From: Balanoglossus misakiensis
Lineage: Eukaryota > Hemichordata
Direction: 5' to 3'
DNA length: 64,000 bases
NCBI GenBank assembly: GCA_040954595.2
Contig: CM082582.2
Span: 4,278,001 to 4,342,000 of the forward strand
Shown here one piece after another: positions 38,861-51,927 of this stretch. The notes under the pieces were generated by a model. That model saw only the letters and a program-made list of their open reading frames with translations, was not told the origin of the DNA and did not search any database. Numbering within the stretch: position 1 is the first letter of the stretch; every line of letters begins with the position of its first letter. The position numbers and the translations under genes were made by a program.

Positions 38861-39586
38861 TCGCTTCTACAACTTCGAAGGAAAAAATTTATATCCAAAG
38901 ACGAAACGTAAAAGCATATTCAGCAACATACGAAACATGCAACGCTACGCATCTTTAAAACTGTGAAACTTTAATAAATTTCCTCCCCCTCCTCCTTGAT
39001 AAGAGGTTCATCAACACTTGCAGAAGTAAAATACAAACTTTGACTTTGTAATGTATAAAAGATGTGCATTTTCCATACAAAAACAGTAGTTTTACATTAC
39101 CTATAGGCTCATGCTCATGGTAAGAAGTGAGACGTATTTTAGAATTATCCATCAGGACCAACGCCAAAACAGCATTGATACAAGGTCAATAATTTATTTA
39201 CAAAGCTTCAATTTGACTGAAACATCACAAAATATATTATTTGTACACGAAAAAAATTGCTCTGGGCACAGAAACATTTAAAAAGAAGCAGAATATTCGT
39301 GTCGTGGCCACAAGCGTGACGTCATTTTCTGTAGGAATGGACGCATCGTGTAGATTAAAATCCGTCCTCGCTCCTTCTATCTAGTACCTCCATGATTGGA
39401 TGAAGTTTCCTTTCACCGTAGCCCATAGACTAGCCCACGGTCACTCCACCCTGACCGTGACTAACCCACTAGTCGCTTGACGTATGATTTCGTGTTTGTG
39501 TGTGCATTTTATGTCACCTTTGTGTTTCAATAAACTAAATTAGTCGTTCAATGTGACCATTTTTGTCTTTGACTGCGTTTAGAAGG

Positions 39587-39694
39587 ATGAAGCCCTTCTT
39601 TCTTGAGGGACTGTGGCTGAACTTACTTATCGCCATCACAGCAGCTTACGCGATCACACACTCTGAACACGCTCACTCTCATGCTAACAAATAG
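39587..39694 (+). CDS. Possible 35-residue membrane microprotein
   Basis: ATG to TAG encodes MKPFFLEGLWLNLLIAITAAY followed by a short tail with four histidines among the last eleven residues. One hydrophobic segment could be a membrane anchor or signal peptide. A plausible acceptor (TTTGACTGCGTTTAG) ends four bases before the ATG. I recognise no family. It could equally be chance. Confidence 0.22.
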   Translation: MKPFFLEGLWLNLLIAITAAYAITHSEHAHSHANK

Positions 39695-40318
39695 TTCTTT
39701 AAAGTGGTTTGTTTTATTTTGACATATTTCCAATTGACTTTGGACAATTCTCTGCAGCCCCAGGATATCACACAGATTCCCGTGTGATTATAACACACCC
39801 GATAGTAATACATTATGCAGGACCTCAACATTTTATGTAGAATAATAAACCCCCCAAAATCCAGATATAATTTATAGAGACCAGTGGAGAACTCATGTGC
39901 AGTGATCATAAACACGTTGAATATTTTTCGGTGCTGCACAAAATTTAGAACACTGAATAATTGAGTCAAAAAGGAGAAATAATGATTTGTAAAGCAAAAT
40001 ATCCACTTTTCTCTTTCAAAATTTCCAACGTTCCGTTGACTTTCCTACAGAAGACCACCGCAGACGCGTGTTTTCAAATGTCAAAGTTGAGGCACAACAC
40101 ATACGTCACTTGACGCCTATGCTAATCCGCCCAGGGTCTCGCCGTCACACTTCTCTGAATGGTGTTGACAAAACTTATCCTACTCTCTTTGCTGATTGGT
40201 TGTACACGACTGAAATAAACATTCTCTATGCAGCTCCGCCTATCAACGGATTTGTAACGTTTATGAAACCACGAAGGTGTGAACTCCGCCCATTCGGGTT
40301 CGGGCAAACTCTAACCTC

Positions 40319-40326
40319 TATATAAA
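40319..40326 (+). promoter_or_regulatory. TATA box of the right FOXRED2-like gene
   Basis: TATATAAA in a promoter-like context. A transcription start near 40350 would give a non-coding first exon ending at 40444 (…TTAG|GTAAGT). That exon would splice to 40728, 27 bases before the ATG at 40755. Confidence 0.6.
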
Positions 40327-40754
40327 GCTCGACATTTTTACATTTTCACATATCTCTCTTGAGACGCTGACTTCGTGCACGTCAGAGAAACTCCCATTGC
40401 TGTGTCGCTGAATATTTCGTTACCGAAGTACTTTTGTAACTTAGGTAAGTTTTCCCCACGTCACAGCCCGCCGTTTGCCTTTGGCCTGTATCTAGGTCTT
40501 CGGTCCAACATTGAAGTATGTTCTTCCTTCATGGTTTTACAGGGAGACATGGAGAAAGTTATTTGATCATGAAGGCGCGACATTTACCTTTCTGTCCGCA
40601 TTGGCAACTTACGTCCATGGTCGAAGTACTGTCATGGACTGTAGCAAATTACGCGTTGAAATTCCGTGCATTTTTTCTTCCCGAGCTAGCACTGAACTAA
40701 TCGATTGCATTCCGTTTCATTTCCCAGGTTTTCCAGGATAAACATCTCCTGAAT

Positions 40755-43700
40755 ATGGCTGAAAAGACCGGTAAGTGTTTCAATCAGACCAATCTTCTGA
40801 CGGAACGTACTACAATTCCCAACTATTCCTGAAAATTGAGCCAAAAATTTGATTCGCACACGTTGCAAATTTCCTAATGATTGTTGGCTTGAATTCTCTA
40901 CAGACTATGAATACATTGTCGTTGGCGCTGGCCCTGCCGGAATACAGATGGCCTACTACATGGAGAAATACAAGATGGACTATCTGGTTGTGGAGAGAGC
41001 CGACGGACCTGGCTCCTTCACTCGAAAGTACCCTCGTCATCGCAAGCTCATCTCCATCAACAAGAAATACAACGTCTTCCCTGAACCCGAATTCAACATG
41101 CGTCACGACTGGAACTCGTTGCTATGCGACGAAGAGGACCCGCTGCTGTTCACTGACTATACGGATGAACTCTTCCCTGACGCCGATTTCTTAGTCAAGT
41201 AAGTAAAAGTGGCCTTAGCTGAAATTCCGATATTGATAATGCTCTGTTGGCCATATCTGTTTCATCTATTGTTCACAACACGGTCCCTCGACCGTGTTCA
41301 CAAAAATGAAATTTCAAATGTATTCAGTCCAGTGAATCACATTGCAAATGTCGACTTGAAATCGAAATTAAAACTCATATCTTGTCACGTCATTCTTACA
41401 GGTACTTTGAAGATTTCTGCAAGAAATACAAAACCAACATACGCTACAACACCAACATCACCAACGTGCACCGAGACGGGAAGAGCGACGACCACAAATC
41501 CAGATCGAGGTTCACCTTGACCGACGACAAGGGCAACAAGTTCACCAGTCGAGTTTTGATGATTGGTACCGGGCCGATCGTGCCGCATCACCCGCAGATC
41601 CCCGGCGTTGAACTCATCGACACGTACCAGGATCACTCGCTAGACTTGGAAGAGTACAAGAACAAGAAAGTTTGCATTCTCGGAGGTGGCAACAGTGCCT
41701 TTGAGGTGAGTACACCAGAACGCCACCATCGGTACTTTTTGCTAAGGACTTTTGTTTTTATTGTCAACTTCACTTTCGAAGTGACCACGAACGCACGACT
41801 TACGTGATTTTATGTTTTGTCCATTCTTTCCCAGGTTGCTGATCATCTCGCCGGATCTGCTGGCCTCATTCACATGTTCAACAGGCACCCGGTCAAATTC
41901 GCTTGGGACACTCACTTCGTGGGTCATTTGAGAGCTGTCAACAACAACGTCCTCGACATGTACCATCTGAAGTCTCTCCACGCCTTGCGTAAATGCGAGG
42001 CCACCAGAGTGTGGAAGACAGAAGATGGCAAATTCAGCATCGAATACGACATGCATCTGCCAAACTGGGATCCACCAGGCACCGGTCGCTTCGTCACCAG
42101 CGGATACGACAAGATCATCTCCTGCACAGGGTGGAAATTCATCAACATTGAAATGTTTGACGACTCCTGTAAACCAGGTAAGATCTTATTTTTCAGAATG
42201 AAGGAAATATTTTAATCGATTGAAAAAGTATGACAATCCACATATCTTCGACTTATCGATACAGAAACCAGAAACTGACAATTACTTATTTTTTGTTCTA
42301 GAAACACACACGGAAGGCAAATACCCAATCCTGGATGAACACTGGCAATCCACTGTTCCCGATATGTATCTGATTGGAACAGCCATGCAGGCACGTGACA
42401 GACGAGCAGCTTCAGGGTTCATCCACGGTTTCCGCTACAATGTGCGCACTCTCACAAATATGCTGCGCAGCACCTACAATGGCCAAGAATTGAACCGACA
42501 AGTCTTCAGTCCTATCGACCAGGAAGAGATCTGCGACTCGGTCATCAGTAAGTGTTCCCATTTTTTATGAACGATACATGTATAAGGATTTTGTGTTGCC
42601 CACTGAAGGGTCGAATCGCTATTTATAGACTAAAACGGATACAATATACAACCAGCAATAACTTATTATTGTATTTTTTGCAGAACGGGTCAGCGTTGTC
42701 TCGTCCCTTTACCAAATGGGTCAGGGCTTTCTCTGTGACGTCATGCTCATCCAATCGGAGGAAGACGCCAAGGCAGACAAACCCACAGCCGGTCGGATAG
42801 ACTACATCCGGGAACTTCCACAAGCCTGGGTGAAGAAACAAGACTGGTTCATGGATGCAAAACTGGCGGTCGTAGTCACCATTGAAGATACCATTAGCAA
42901 GTAAGTTAAGAAATATTACTGATATGTTCTATACCAAAATGTATACCAGGCACATTTTACCCTGGTTGAACTGGGGTAAATGTCACACTCGGAACGAGAA
43001 ATCACACCACTGATAATACCGGTATAAACAACCATGGCAGGTTAATTTGGTATACATATTGTCACTGCTTTGAATAGATATCGAAAGTGGGTTCGGCTAC
43101 GCTGCCATATGCTAGTGTCCCACACACATGAAGCTCGTTGTGGCGAGAAATCTTTTCATGACCGTGCAAATGGTACTCCATGGATGAAACTAAACAACCT
43201 GATTTCATTTTTCCAGGTATCCTAAGCTGAGTGCTCCAGAATTCTTCACTCCTGGCGACGTGAACGTCAGCAGCAGCAAATGCTCACCGTTTCCACAAGC
43301 CGTGTTCAGAGTCTACAAGAATGGCGAGATGGCGGAGGAACTTTACATTGGCGGTTCTCTGGTGGTGCGTGCGGACACCAGGAACTTCGATGGAGACACA
43401 AACCCAGTCAGATACCTCAACAAAGTCAAGAATCTGTTCTACCGACATGTAAGTTACCCGTATTTTGCGTAGTTTGAACCAAAATTCAATTTCTCAACTT
43501 TTTGTAATAAAATGAGGTGCTACTAGCACTGACGAATCGACGCGTTTGGACGAATTCTTCAGCGTGTTCATAATGAGTTGCTTTCAATCGGCGCACAATT
43601 TGTCGTTATTTTTTTTTTTACAAATTTTAATAATTTGTGCAATTTCAACGTCCCTGGTTGGTCTTATTTGCGATACAGCGATGACCTTTCAAGTTCAAGT

Positions 43701-43922
43701 GCATAACTCTACGCGCATCTTCTTTTCCAGACTGGCATCGGTAAAGACGGATTCTACGAGCAGCTGTTCACACCAGACATGTGGCCCAAGGTGTACCGTC
43801 CCTGGACGCAGGAAGAGATCGCCGAACAGACCAAGATGGAAATGGAGAAGATCAGCAGGGAGTCCAAATACGAGTGCAGTATATCCATCCTGAGACCAAA
43901 GATTGACGTCAGCGATATGTAA
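40755..43922 (+). CDS. FOXRED2-like FAD-dependent oxidoreductase, copy 2
   Basis: Eight coding exons: 40755–40770, 40904–41198, 41402–41705, 41835–42177, 42302–42547, 42684–42900, 43217–43448, 43731–43922; 614 residues. Same fold as the minus-strand neighbour: [53 protein letters not shown] and CTGWKFIN. Exons of 343, 246 and 232 nt have identical lengths in both genes, so they are paralogues from a local duplication. By eye they have diverged far more than the sulfatase pair next door. It begins MAEKTD with no signal peptide and ends IDVSDM with no ER-retrieval tail, unlike human FOXRED2. It has one fewer intron than copy 1. Its 3' end converges on the left arylsulfatase gene. Confidence 0.9.
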
Positions 43923-44125
43923 AACTAACAGAACATTTGGCGCAAACGTCTATTCCTTTGTCACAGAAGTACAAAATGCCTCATCGACTGTAATGAGCTC
44001 TTAAATCGTTTACCAAGACGAACGAACACTGGTTGTAATTCTAATGAATATTCAGAGCAACAGTGAGCTTTTTGTATAAACGGCGAAAATAGTAGCCTGT
44101 TTTACATTTCAACTTCACTTTTTTT

Positions 44126-44131
44126 AATAAA
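44126..44131 (+). promoter_or_regulatory. AATAAA polyadenylation signal of the right FOXRED2-like gene
   Basis: Canonical AATAAA 204 bases after the stop codon and about 75 bases before the outer end of the sulfatase inverted duplication. Confidence 0.55.
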
Positions 44132-44440
44132 ATGCAATTTTTATCTTACATCTTCTTGTTTGTGGACATTCACATTTTTTTGTAACCAGCTACATCCCCG
44201 ACAAATGAAACCATTCCCTCTAAAACTTGAAATCGCTTTTTGAGGAGTGTGACGCCATTTTTATTTTCAGAACTTTAGAGTAGCCTAACAACAAAAGTAT
44301 GGCTATGAGAATACCTGGAATTAATCTTGATCTAGTTTTTTCACATTTACCAGTCTTTTACATGTACATCGTTAATTACTTCAGCGACACGGCAGAAGCT
44401 ATTAAAGGAAGACGACTCAATGTAATGATTTAATGTTGAT

Positions 44441-44446
44441 TTTATT
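44441..44446 (-). promoter_or_regulatory. AATAAA polyadenylation signal of the left arylsulfatase gene
   Basis: TTTATT on the plus strand, 153 bases past the stop codon. The same signal is conserved in the other arm at 61006–61011. Confidence 0.6.
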
Positions 44447-44598
44447 AGTTACATCAGTATCCTAATTTTTGACTGACAAACCGATAATAATTGAAAGAAT
44501 GAATATCCTCTAATCAACTATAACGATGCATGAAGACTTAATTAATGTTTCAATTCCTCCTGATCATATTTCGGCGGCTTCTTCCAAGCACGTGCACT

Positions 44599-47500
44599 CT
44601 AACAGAAACCGGCACTCCAAAAGCCTCCGTAGAGGTCTGGGTCACAGTTCGGGTCTTCGTCCGGCCAGAAGGGCGGGGCCGCTGTCGCTCGATATGCTTC
44701 CAGTTTGTCGTGCAAGAACTCGACCATGACGGGCTCCTCGTCTGCCAAGTTGTGCATCTCGAAGGGGTCATCTGAAAGACGATTAGAGATTTAGAGGGAG
44801 GGGGCACGTGTAGCTTGTTATCGTCTGCTGGAACACCTGGATTTGGGATATCTGATAAGCAGGATGTCAAAATTTACAGCAGCTGAACATGATGAAACGC
44901 TGAAAATTTACTCCTTAAAGAGTCATACTATATTAATCCATAGAGGTATGTTCTGGAACCATTGGTTTGTTTGTGTGTTTGTGTGTTAGGGTGTGTGTGC
45001 TTGTGTGCTATGTCGGTAAGCTTACTAGAAATGTACCAAGTGGGACACAAAAACTGCGGTTGTGCAAAGAACGAGAGCAAAGAATTACAGCCAGTAGAGA
45101 TTTGAAACCATGTCAGCAACTCACTTCGCAAATTGAACAGCCACGTGGGAGTGGTCATATTATCCGGACTGGGAATGACTTCAGGTCCGTGGTAACGAGT
45201 CTTGTGCCAGTGGACAATATCTGTGTTACAAAGGAGAACAAGTCTACGTCAGACCACAACTCCCCGCTGCCTATAGGACTATACTTGGCATGTCACTTTG
45301 TACTAGCCTTCACGGGAAGTGACGTGCACATAAAAATCTCTGAGGTGGTTTCTGTTTCATGTAATGGCACGATTTGACCAATCAAAACTACCGTGAGAAT
45401 GTGAGGGGCTGTTCCAAATATCCTCTCAATTTCTTCCATGTATTCAGAATCCCTATACGTGTGACATGTGTGGACATGTGCATGTTTAGAAGTGTCAAAG
45501 TGACCTATTGGTAGCGCAAACTCGGACTGGTTTCTCTTACATTTGTCCGAGTGCCATTTGTTTTCAGAAGTCGCCAGAGGTTCAGGGAAATGCACAGTGT
45601 CAGAAAAAATGCATTGTCTATACAAGTTCTAGTTCAATTCACATGCTAAATGTACCGCATCCAGAAATATGCTCCTTTAAATAGGCGAGATGCGAGGCGA
45701 TACTTACAGGAGTAAGCCGAATGTTTGGTTATTGCTGGATAACCTTCAATGAACTTCCAATCATGGTATCTGTTGTATAAACCATTCTATGATTAAATAC
45801 CAAATTCTACAGTATAAAAGGGGTTTATTGGAACATGACTCCCTTGATCAAACACCGCGTTTCTATGTGGACAAAAATTGTGTGGTCGCTATATTCCCCC
45901 AACTACAAGCCGTCTACGAATATGTGAAAACTATAAATGCACGTAAAATCAACTGCTTATTAGATTGACTGCCCTGGGTTTGATTATCTGGCTTATATTC
46001 ATTGGATGAGATACCACTGATCATGTTCAAAATCTTGTATGAAGTTATACGTCGGCGGCCTTTTTATATGTACCCCATTTTTTACCTGCGGTCGAATTAC
46101 CGTTTCATTTTTTTTATTCACGATCTGATTAAAATCAGATGTAGACCACGGCGACGTCAGTTTGCAGTGCAGCATAAGAGAATACCGCACAAGTAACAGG
46201 CGTCGCCTTACTCTACATCTGATTTTAATCAGATTGATTGTTTTCCAGTGGGTACACATAACATATTTGTGAAAGGACGCCAATATTTGGGCGTTGATTG
46301 CCATACCTTAGAGCGGCCACCTTGGCATCAGTCGGGATGTCTTCGTCCACTGTAATTAGAAACTCTTCGCGGGGAGACTGGGCTCCCGTAGACAGGGATT
46401 CCCAAACATTGAACCCGTCGATGTCGTCTGTAACGAATCGAACAAACACATAGCACCTTTTTGGAAAGATGGAGTGCTTTCGACCAGGTGAGTCGATAAG
46501 AATTAGGATGTGGTCTCCGAATGAAGAAGCTTGCAATGAATAAAATGTTCTCTTATCTGTGCTTGCATGAAATGAAACAACACTCAAGCACGTTGTAGGA
46601 CACGTCGTATGATCCTAACGTGTGTAATGAATTTTCAGGCGATAAATACAGTGTGTCACGTACGAGCCGTTGCCTACCTCGGTGGCAAATGATAGATATT
46701 TGAATTCTCAACAGATTGCATACGTAACATGCATACGATGGTATAACCTTGTATAACTCACAGTTTATGCTGACCTTGGCGACGGATTCCACAAGAGACG
46801 GAAAAATATCGGTAACATGGTACAACCTACAAAAATGTACAAAAATCTAATATTGTAAAATAGAATGAATATGAAAGAATATTTTATATTTGCAATCACA
46901 TTACTGCCGTTATTTTTCCGTTGAAAAAGTGTATTTATCATCGGATACATAATAGGCCTAGTCCAAGTCTCGCTCCCGTGCAGATCACGACGGTTCGCTA
47001 GTGCGCCACTGGTGGTATGACTACATGTATAGGCGAGGGTCGTCGTGACCAGCCCAGGGCGATCCGCCCGCCAGCATAAGGTCACTCGTCATGTCCGTAG
47101 TACCGGAATCGAGACTAGCTTTTAATAGGTCTAAAAGCTTGGGAAAAATCCCAGTTAAAAATTATGTTTTTAAAATTAACACCAACTCAGTTCGACACAG
47201 ATGCCTGTGATCTACTTACTCATGATTGACGTATCCTGTTTTCTCGATTCCCTTTCCCGCCAAGAGCCCGACTGACTTTAAACCGCCTTCGAAGAGACTG
47301 GCCTTGTTTCCTCGCAGCGGCCAGTTGCTGGCGCCAAACGCGACATCGCCCCCATTCTGTTACAAAAAGAGAGGTGAGCATGTGCAAAACCATGCAGAGA
47401 CTCTCGTTACAAAGATTTATAGTAGTCAATGCCATAAGGCTGTGTGCTGTCCTAACGACAGACAAGATGGCGGCGAGCATAATCTGTGTCGGAGGTCTGG

Positions 47501-48654
47501 AAATACAGCAAATTTGGTGAAAAAAGGGACGAAGCTAAAGTCTACTTATACGGCGCATGAAATATTGAAGTAAGCGAAGGTAGTCCACTATTTGAATGCG
47601 TCGAATGTAAAATCAGCATAACATTTGGATTTGCACAAATTACACACATGCGCATAAAACGGGCTCTATCTCTGAGCGCGCAATTTGATTAAATGGGAAC
47701 GCAGAAAGACTCTAACCTACAGAACAGAAATGAATCAGTCCATGCATTTAGAACAATGTAGAATCTACTCACGTCTGAATGGAATATGATCAAGGAATCT
47801 TCAAACATCCCCTTTTCTTCCAACTTGGCGCGAATGACTCCAACTACGGAATCCATCATTGTAACTTGGCCTTAAATACATGAAAGAAGTTTAAAATTAA
47901 AATTAAGGATGAGATGCAGGTTTTTTTGCATCGTTATAATGGCGTCCGGACTGTCTTTCAGACGAGCGAGAGATTTTAGAAATGACAGGATGCAAATGTT
48001 AATTTGAAGTGGAGAACATTGCATTAATCGCTTACCTGAATAATTTCTTCGCAGTAGGTCAGATACGGTGTCTTCATACATGTCTGCATATTCTTGTGGT
48101 ACCTGTATACATGATACAACTGGTCATGTTAAATGGGTCATGCACTACCACGTTGCTATATCATATGAGGCGACGGGGAATTCGTAATGTAATCGACCAA
48201 AACTGCATTCTGACTATTATTTCTGCTCTAAATTATAGTATCACTATTCTCGGCTATTAAAACAGAAACAAATATGCTCTGCCACACTACAGTCTGATCA
48301 CCGGGTAAGACCTCGCCCTGCACTTACCTGGGCAGGTGAATGGACTTGTTGGAACGACATAATGAGAAACATAGGTTCAGAAGCGTCATGGCTATCGATG
48401 TACTCGATAACTTTTTCTTCGTAAAGGTACTGTGGAAATGAAATTAGTAACGCCAGTTTCAGTGTTGGTAGATACTCGTAATTTGATACAAATGTACTAG
48501 ATTGCAGCTTTGTGCTTTGTTGTCGTGGTATGATTGCGTTCTGTGGCTCGACTACAGTAGCTCCGGCTGACACCGTGAAAATGTCGTGTATTTTAGCCAT
48601 TTAAACTGTTGCATGCGAAACAGAAGGGACGGATGGAGGGGAAGGGAGAGGGGA

Positions 48655-48692
<38 letters not shown>

Positions 48693-51600
48693 GGAGGAGG
48701 GGAAGGAGGGATGGATCGACGTCAAAGGAAAGCATCCTAAAATACATTATACATTATACAGTTCAAAGGGAAGGGGTCCTCGCGCCGCGTTGGTGTCCCC
48801 CTTGACAAGAATATGTCCTCCCATACCAGCACGAAGCCCACCGCAGTCGCCACAACATACTAGGATCTTCAGTTGCTGCCTTATCCCGTCTACGCTACGG
48901 TGAACTGCTTCGTTCATTCTAAAATTTATCTTATTTCAGGGATATGTGGGCGAATTCTAACGTTCATCATATGGATAACATACCGTGGCATATACTGTGT
49001 TATTGATTGGAATTGATGGCTGGCCCGCGATCTCCTCGTGCATGTCAATACCATAGTACACTCCAGGTCTGTATGGCCCTGAAAAACAAAATTCATGTGT
49101 TATCGGCTTATCTGACCAAGGGAATCGCCGTGCTTGCCATAGTAAAAGAATTCGATGATGCGTTGCTTGACGTGTATATTTTCCTTACCGAATTCAGACA
49201 GGGTGTGAGTGTAAAAATCCATTCCTCCGTTGTAGAAACCGTAGAATTTGTCAACGCCACGGCTGTTGGGCAGGTACTCCTCCTTACAGAATCCCAAGTG
49301 CCATCTGAGAAATGAAAGTTGTTGAGTGGTCAGAGCTATGGCCAATAGCTGGCGGGAAATTGGCGATTCGCATGATTTGTGAAGTTAACATGCTGCATAG
49401 GCAAATATATATGCAATTTTGCACCGTAGGCTCCAAACAAATCAAACGTGTATGACCATAGGCCTACACTGGAAAAGTTGGTACCTTAGACAGTTTATGT
49501 GTAACAATTTTTACGGACATGCGAGTAAAATGCATCTTCAAAGCAACAATGTTCTGTTGCCCTGATTAATGGTTTTTAACAAGTCTTAGAGCAAAAAAGA
49601 ACCGGTAGTAGAGTTTTACGTACTTTCCCACGTAGTATGTTTTGTAGCCGACTTCCTTGAATATCTCGGGCAATATCTTCAAATCGACGGGCAGTCCGTG
49701 CGGTAAGCACGGTAAGAAAACCCCGTGCTGATATTTGAAAAAGCGAGTTTAAGAAGGTTAATATCAACCCGGTATGTAGTTGTTTTTTTTGCTATAAAAA
49801 CAGCACAGCGGAAGATGTAAAGTTTAATTAAGCCTTCCCGGAAGCAACCTTTGTGCCTATGTGGACATGAAAGTGCAATTTTCCCCACAGTTGGCTGGCA
49901 AATGTTTTAAAAATATCCTCCGATCCCTTCCCCGAACGTCAAATGGTTTGCCAAAATAAAAATATGTGCTGTTCCCATTACCCGACCTACCGTAATTTTA
50001 ACCCGCTGAACCTAATCTTTTTAGAGCTTCGTCCGGAAGTAAAAATAATGATATCAAATATGCAAAAATTCTGAAAATTGCGCGAATCACGCGAGAACTA
50101 TGACGTCGTTCTTTTCTACTACGGCGACCAGAGAAATAAAATCCAATAGCAAAAAAAAAAAAAAAAAAATCCCTACCTACCAACCTAATTTGAATACCAT
50201 GTAATCGGAACAGCGCATATTATTTTTTGGCCTTAGGATGAATGTTTCGCGTCCGGCGAAGAGATTGCGCTAGTTTGAGAGCGTCAATGCATCATTAGGC
50301 CTACCATCCACAACATTGATCTGGTCATGTCTCTTGATGGCTGACACACACGACAACATTAAAACATAACGACAAATATGTACATAAGGTACAAATGAAA
50401 CTAGTGGAACAAAATGTTCTCCAATAGTACTAACAATGTATATTGTATATTCCGATTGATGAAATTTTGTTTTCTAACCTGGCTCCCTGTGCGTGATGGA
50501 TAGAAACCGGTCATGAGGGCGCTGCGTGTTCTGTGGAGAAATTAGTCTGAATGGTAAACGCCAATACATTAGGCGAGACCCAGGGTTTATGGGGAAAAGG
50601 CTTGGATTATTTCTATTAGATACAACATTGGTCGATTTGTAGGCTACAGCATTTACATCGTTTGTCGTCAAAGCATTAGGCGGGAACATATAAGCTGATG
50701 TTGATCTCCATGTGCAAATAACAGAAAGTTGGCCATGGGTACGGTCATTTGGTGACTGCAGTGACTTCATATTCTTGTTAAAGGTATATGGTCACATATG
50801 GACATTTAGCTACAGTTACCATGGTAAACTTGAGATGTAGCCAATCACGGATTTTTAGTGGTTGGCACACGCGTAAAAAACAGCGCCGCCATATGTTCTT
50901 TAGAACCCTCAAATAGCAATTTCAGCCATATATGGGCGTAAAACTATGTAAATTGGAGGTGACTGTATACATGTACCTTTAAACCCCGCGCACGCGCACA
51001 CCAGTTGCGTACGCGCGCACACCTACACGTCTAGGTCTGAAAAACACTTACGGCGAGCACACGCTTTCGGTGTAGAAGTTTTCCAGGATGACGCCTTCGT
51101 CGGCCAATCGTTGTAGGTTCGGCGTTATCATGCTCTCGTCATGCCAGCTGACGTCATTCCAACCTAGGGGTAGACAACGTGAAGCCTTTATCAGTGAATA
51201 GGTCCCATGGGCTGATGACGGTGTTACACTGTCACATACATGTATTACTTTTATGTTGTAATTAACCGCAAATGGCATTGTATACGTAATCCTCCTGTTG
51301 TAAAAACCTGACACCAACTTCAGTCTTCGGTAGTCTATATAAACGCTATAATTAACATGATTTTGCTCTTTGGGTGTTAAGCTCAACTAAATTGTTGTTT
51401 ACAGACAACATACGACAAAAAGCAAAGTTTCACAAACCGCTGACATCATGCCCTCTAGAATGTCATCATGTGCTTCGTTCGTGGTTCCGTCGAACTGACG
51501 GTCAAATCAAAGTCGCGAGAAAAACTTTGTTCACGCCAACTCTATAAGCTGTGGATGAGTGACTCACCTAAGTCATCTGCAATCAGGTACACAACATGTG

Positions 51601-51927
51601 TTCGTTGCGGTGATTTCTTATTCTCAGAAGAGTCCGAGTTCTCCGACGTTTCAGCTGTGTAAAAAGTGTCATTTTCTTATTCTGGTGTCTGTGATATTTT
51701 TGCATTTAAAGGTAGCATTACTGGTAATAAACAGCCACCTGCTGTACGTAGGCAACGGATCTCTTGTTTACCGATGAAAAAAATTGAGATATGCAACTTT
51801 TAGAAATAAACTGAACGCTGGCGTACACTGTCGCGGGACAGTTTCGCACAATGTACGATTAATACTTACCCAAAGCAAGCTTTATGGCGAACGTGACAAG
51901 TAGAAGCTTTGCTGTTAAACCGATCAT
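44599..51927 (-). CDS. ARSB: Arylsulfatase B-like sulfatase, intact copy
   Basis: Sixteen exons in minus-strand order: 51927–51870, 51654–51568, 51163–51052, 50530–50479, 49727–49624, 49304–49189, 49078–48984, 48429–48328, 48102–48036, 47870–47773, 47356–47220, 46826–46762, 46427–46307, 45769–45708, 45220–45125, 44771–44599; 514 residues. Sulfatases hydrolyse sulfate esters; ARSB removes 4-sulfate from N-acetylgalactosamine in chondroitin/dermatan sulfate in lysosomes. Signal peptide 1–20 (MIGLTAKLLLVTFAIKLALA) indicates the secretory route. The active site is complete: IADDLG (metal Asp46/47), CSPTRSALMTG (Cys84 to formylglycine, Arg88), GKWHLG (Lys138, His140), VHSPAQ (His238), HSDNGG (Asp297, Asn298) and NWPLRGNK (Lys315). 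The length is close to human ARSB (533). The protein ends in FWSAGFC. The exact substrate is not deducible. Confidence 0.92.
46123..46234. mobile_element. Short inverted-repeat element (ATCTGATTAAAATCAGAT ends), left arm
   Basis: A 112-bp element whose ends, ATCTGATTAAAATCAGAT and ATCTGATTTTAATCAGAT, are each palindromic and complementary to one another. Internal CGACG/CGTCG words are also mirrored. It sits in intron 13 of the sulfatase; the same element occupies the matching intron in the other arm. Confidence 0.75.
48658..48690. repeat. (GA)n microsatellite in a sulfatase intron
   Basis: A GA run embedded in a purine-rich stretch on the plus strand. The equivalent site in the right arm (about 56908–56935) has only a short pyrimidine tract. 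Confidence 0.85.
50778..50982. mobile_element. MITE family 2, copy 2 (left arm only)
   Basis: Opposite-orientation relative of 10925–11116, with TTAAAGGTATAYRGTCAC-type ends and matching interior words (GGCGCTGTTTTTTACGCGTG on the minus strand). It lies in sulfatase intron 3. The right arm lacks it: there the sequence runs uninterrupted (…GTAGGGTTAGCAAGAATT…). Confidence 0.78.

Larger units (their letters stand above)
36741..40318. other. Spacer between the divergent FOXRED2-like genes
   Basis: About 3.6 kb that should hold the 5' region of the minus-strand gene and the promoter of the plus-strand gene. It contains a local tandem repeat (37790–38240 and 38500–38860), a short perfect hairpin and one small open frame, each listed separately. 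Confidence 0.6.

Noticed and set aside
46140-46236. Mirrored CGACG/CGTCG segments considered as an RNA gene
   Set aside because: The termini and matching copy in the other arm identify it as a short inverted-repeat element, not a structured RNA gene.
48586-48903. Open frame rich in Arg and Glu
   Set aside because: It is translation of the GA repeat in a sulfatase intron on the opposite strand.
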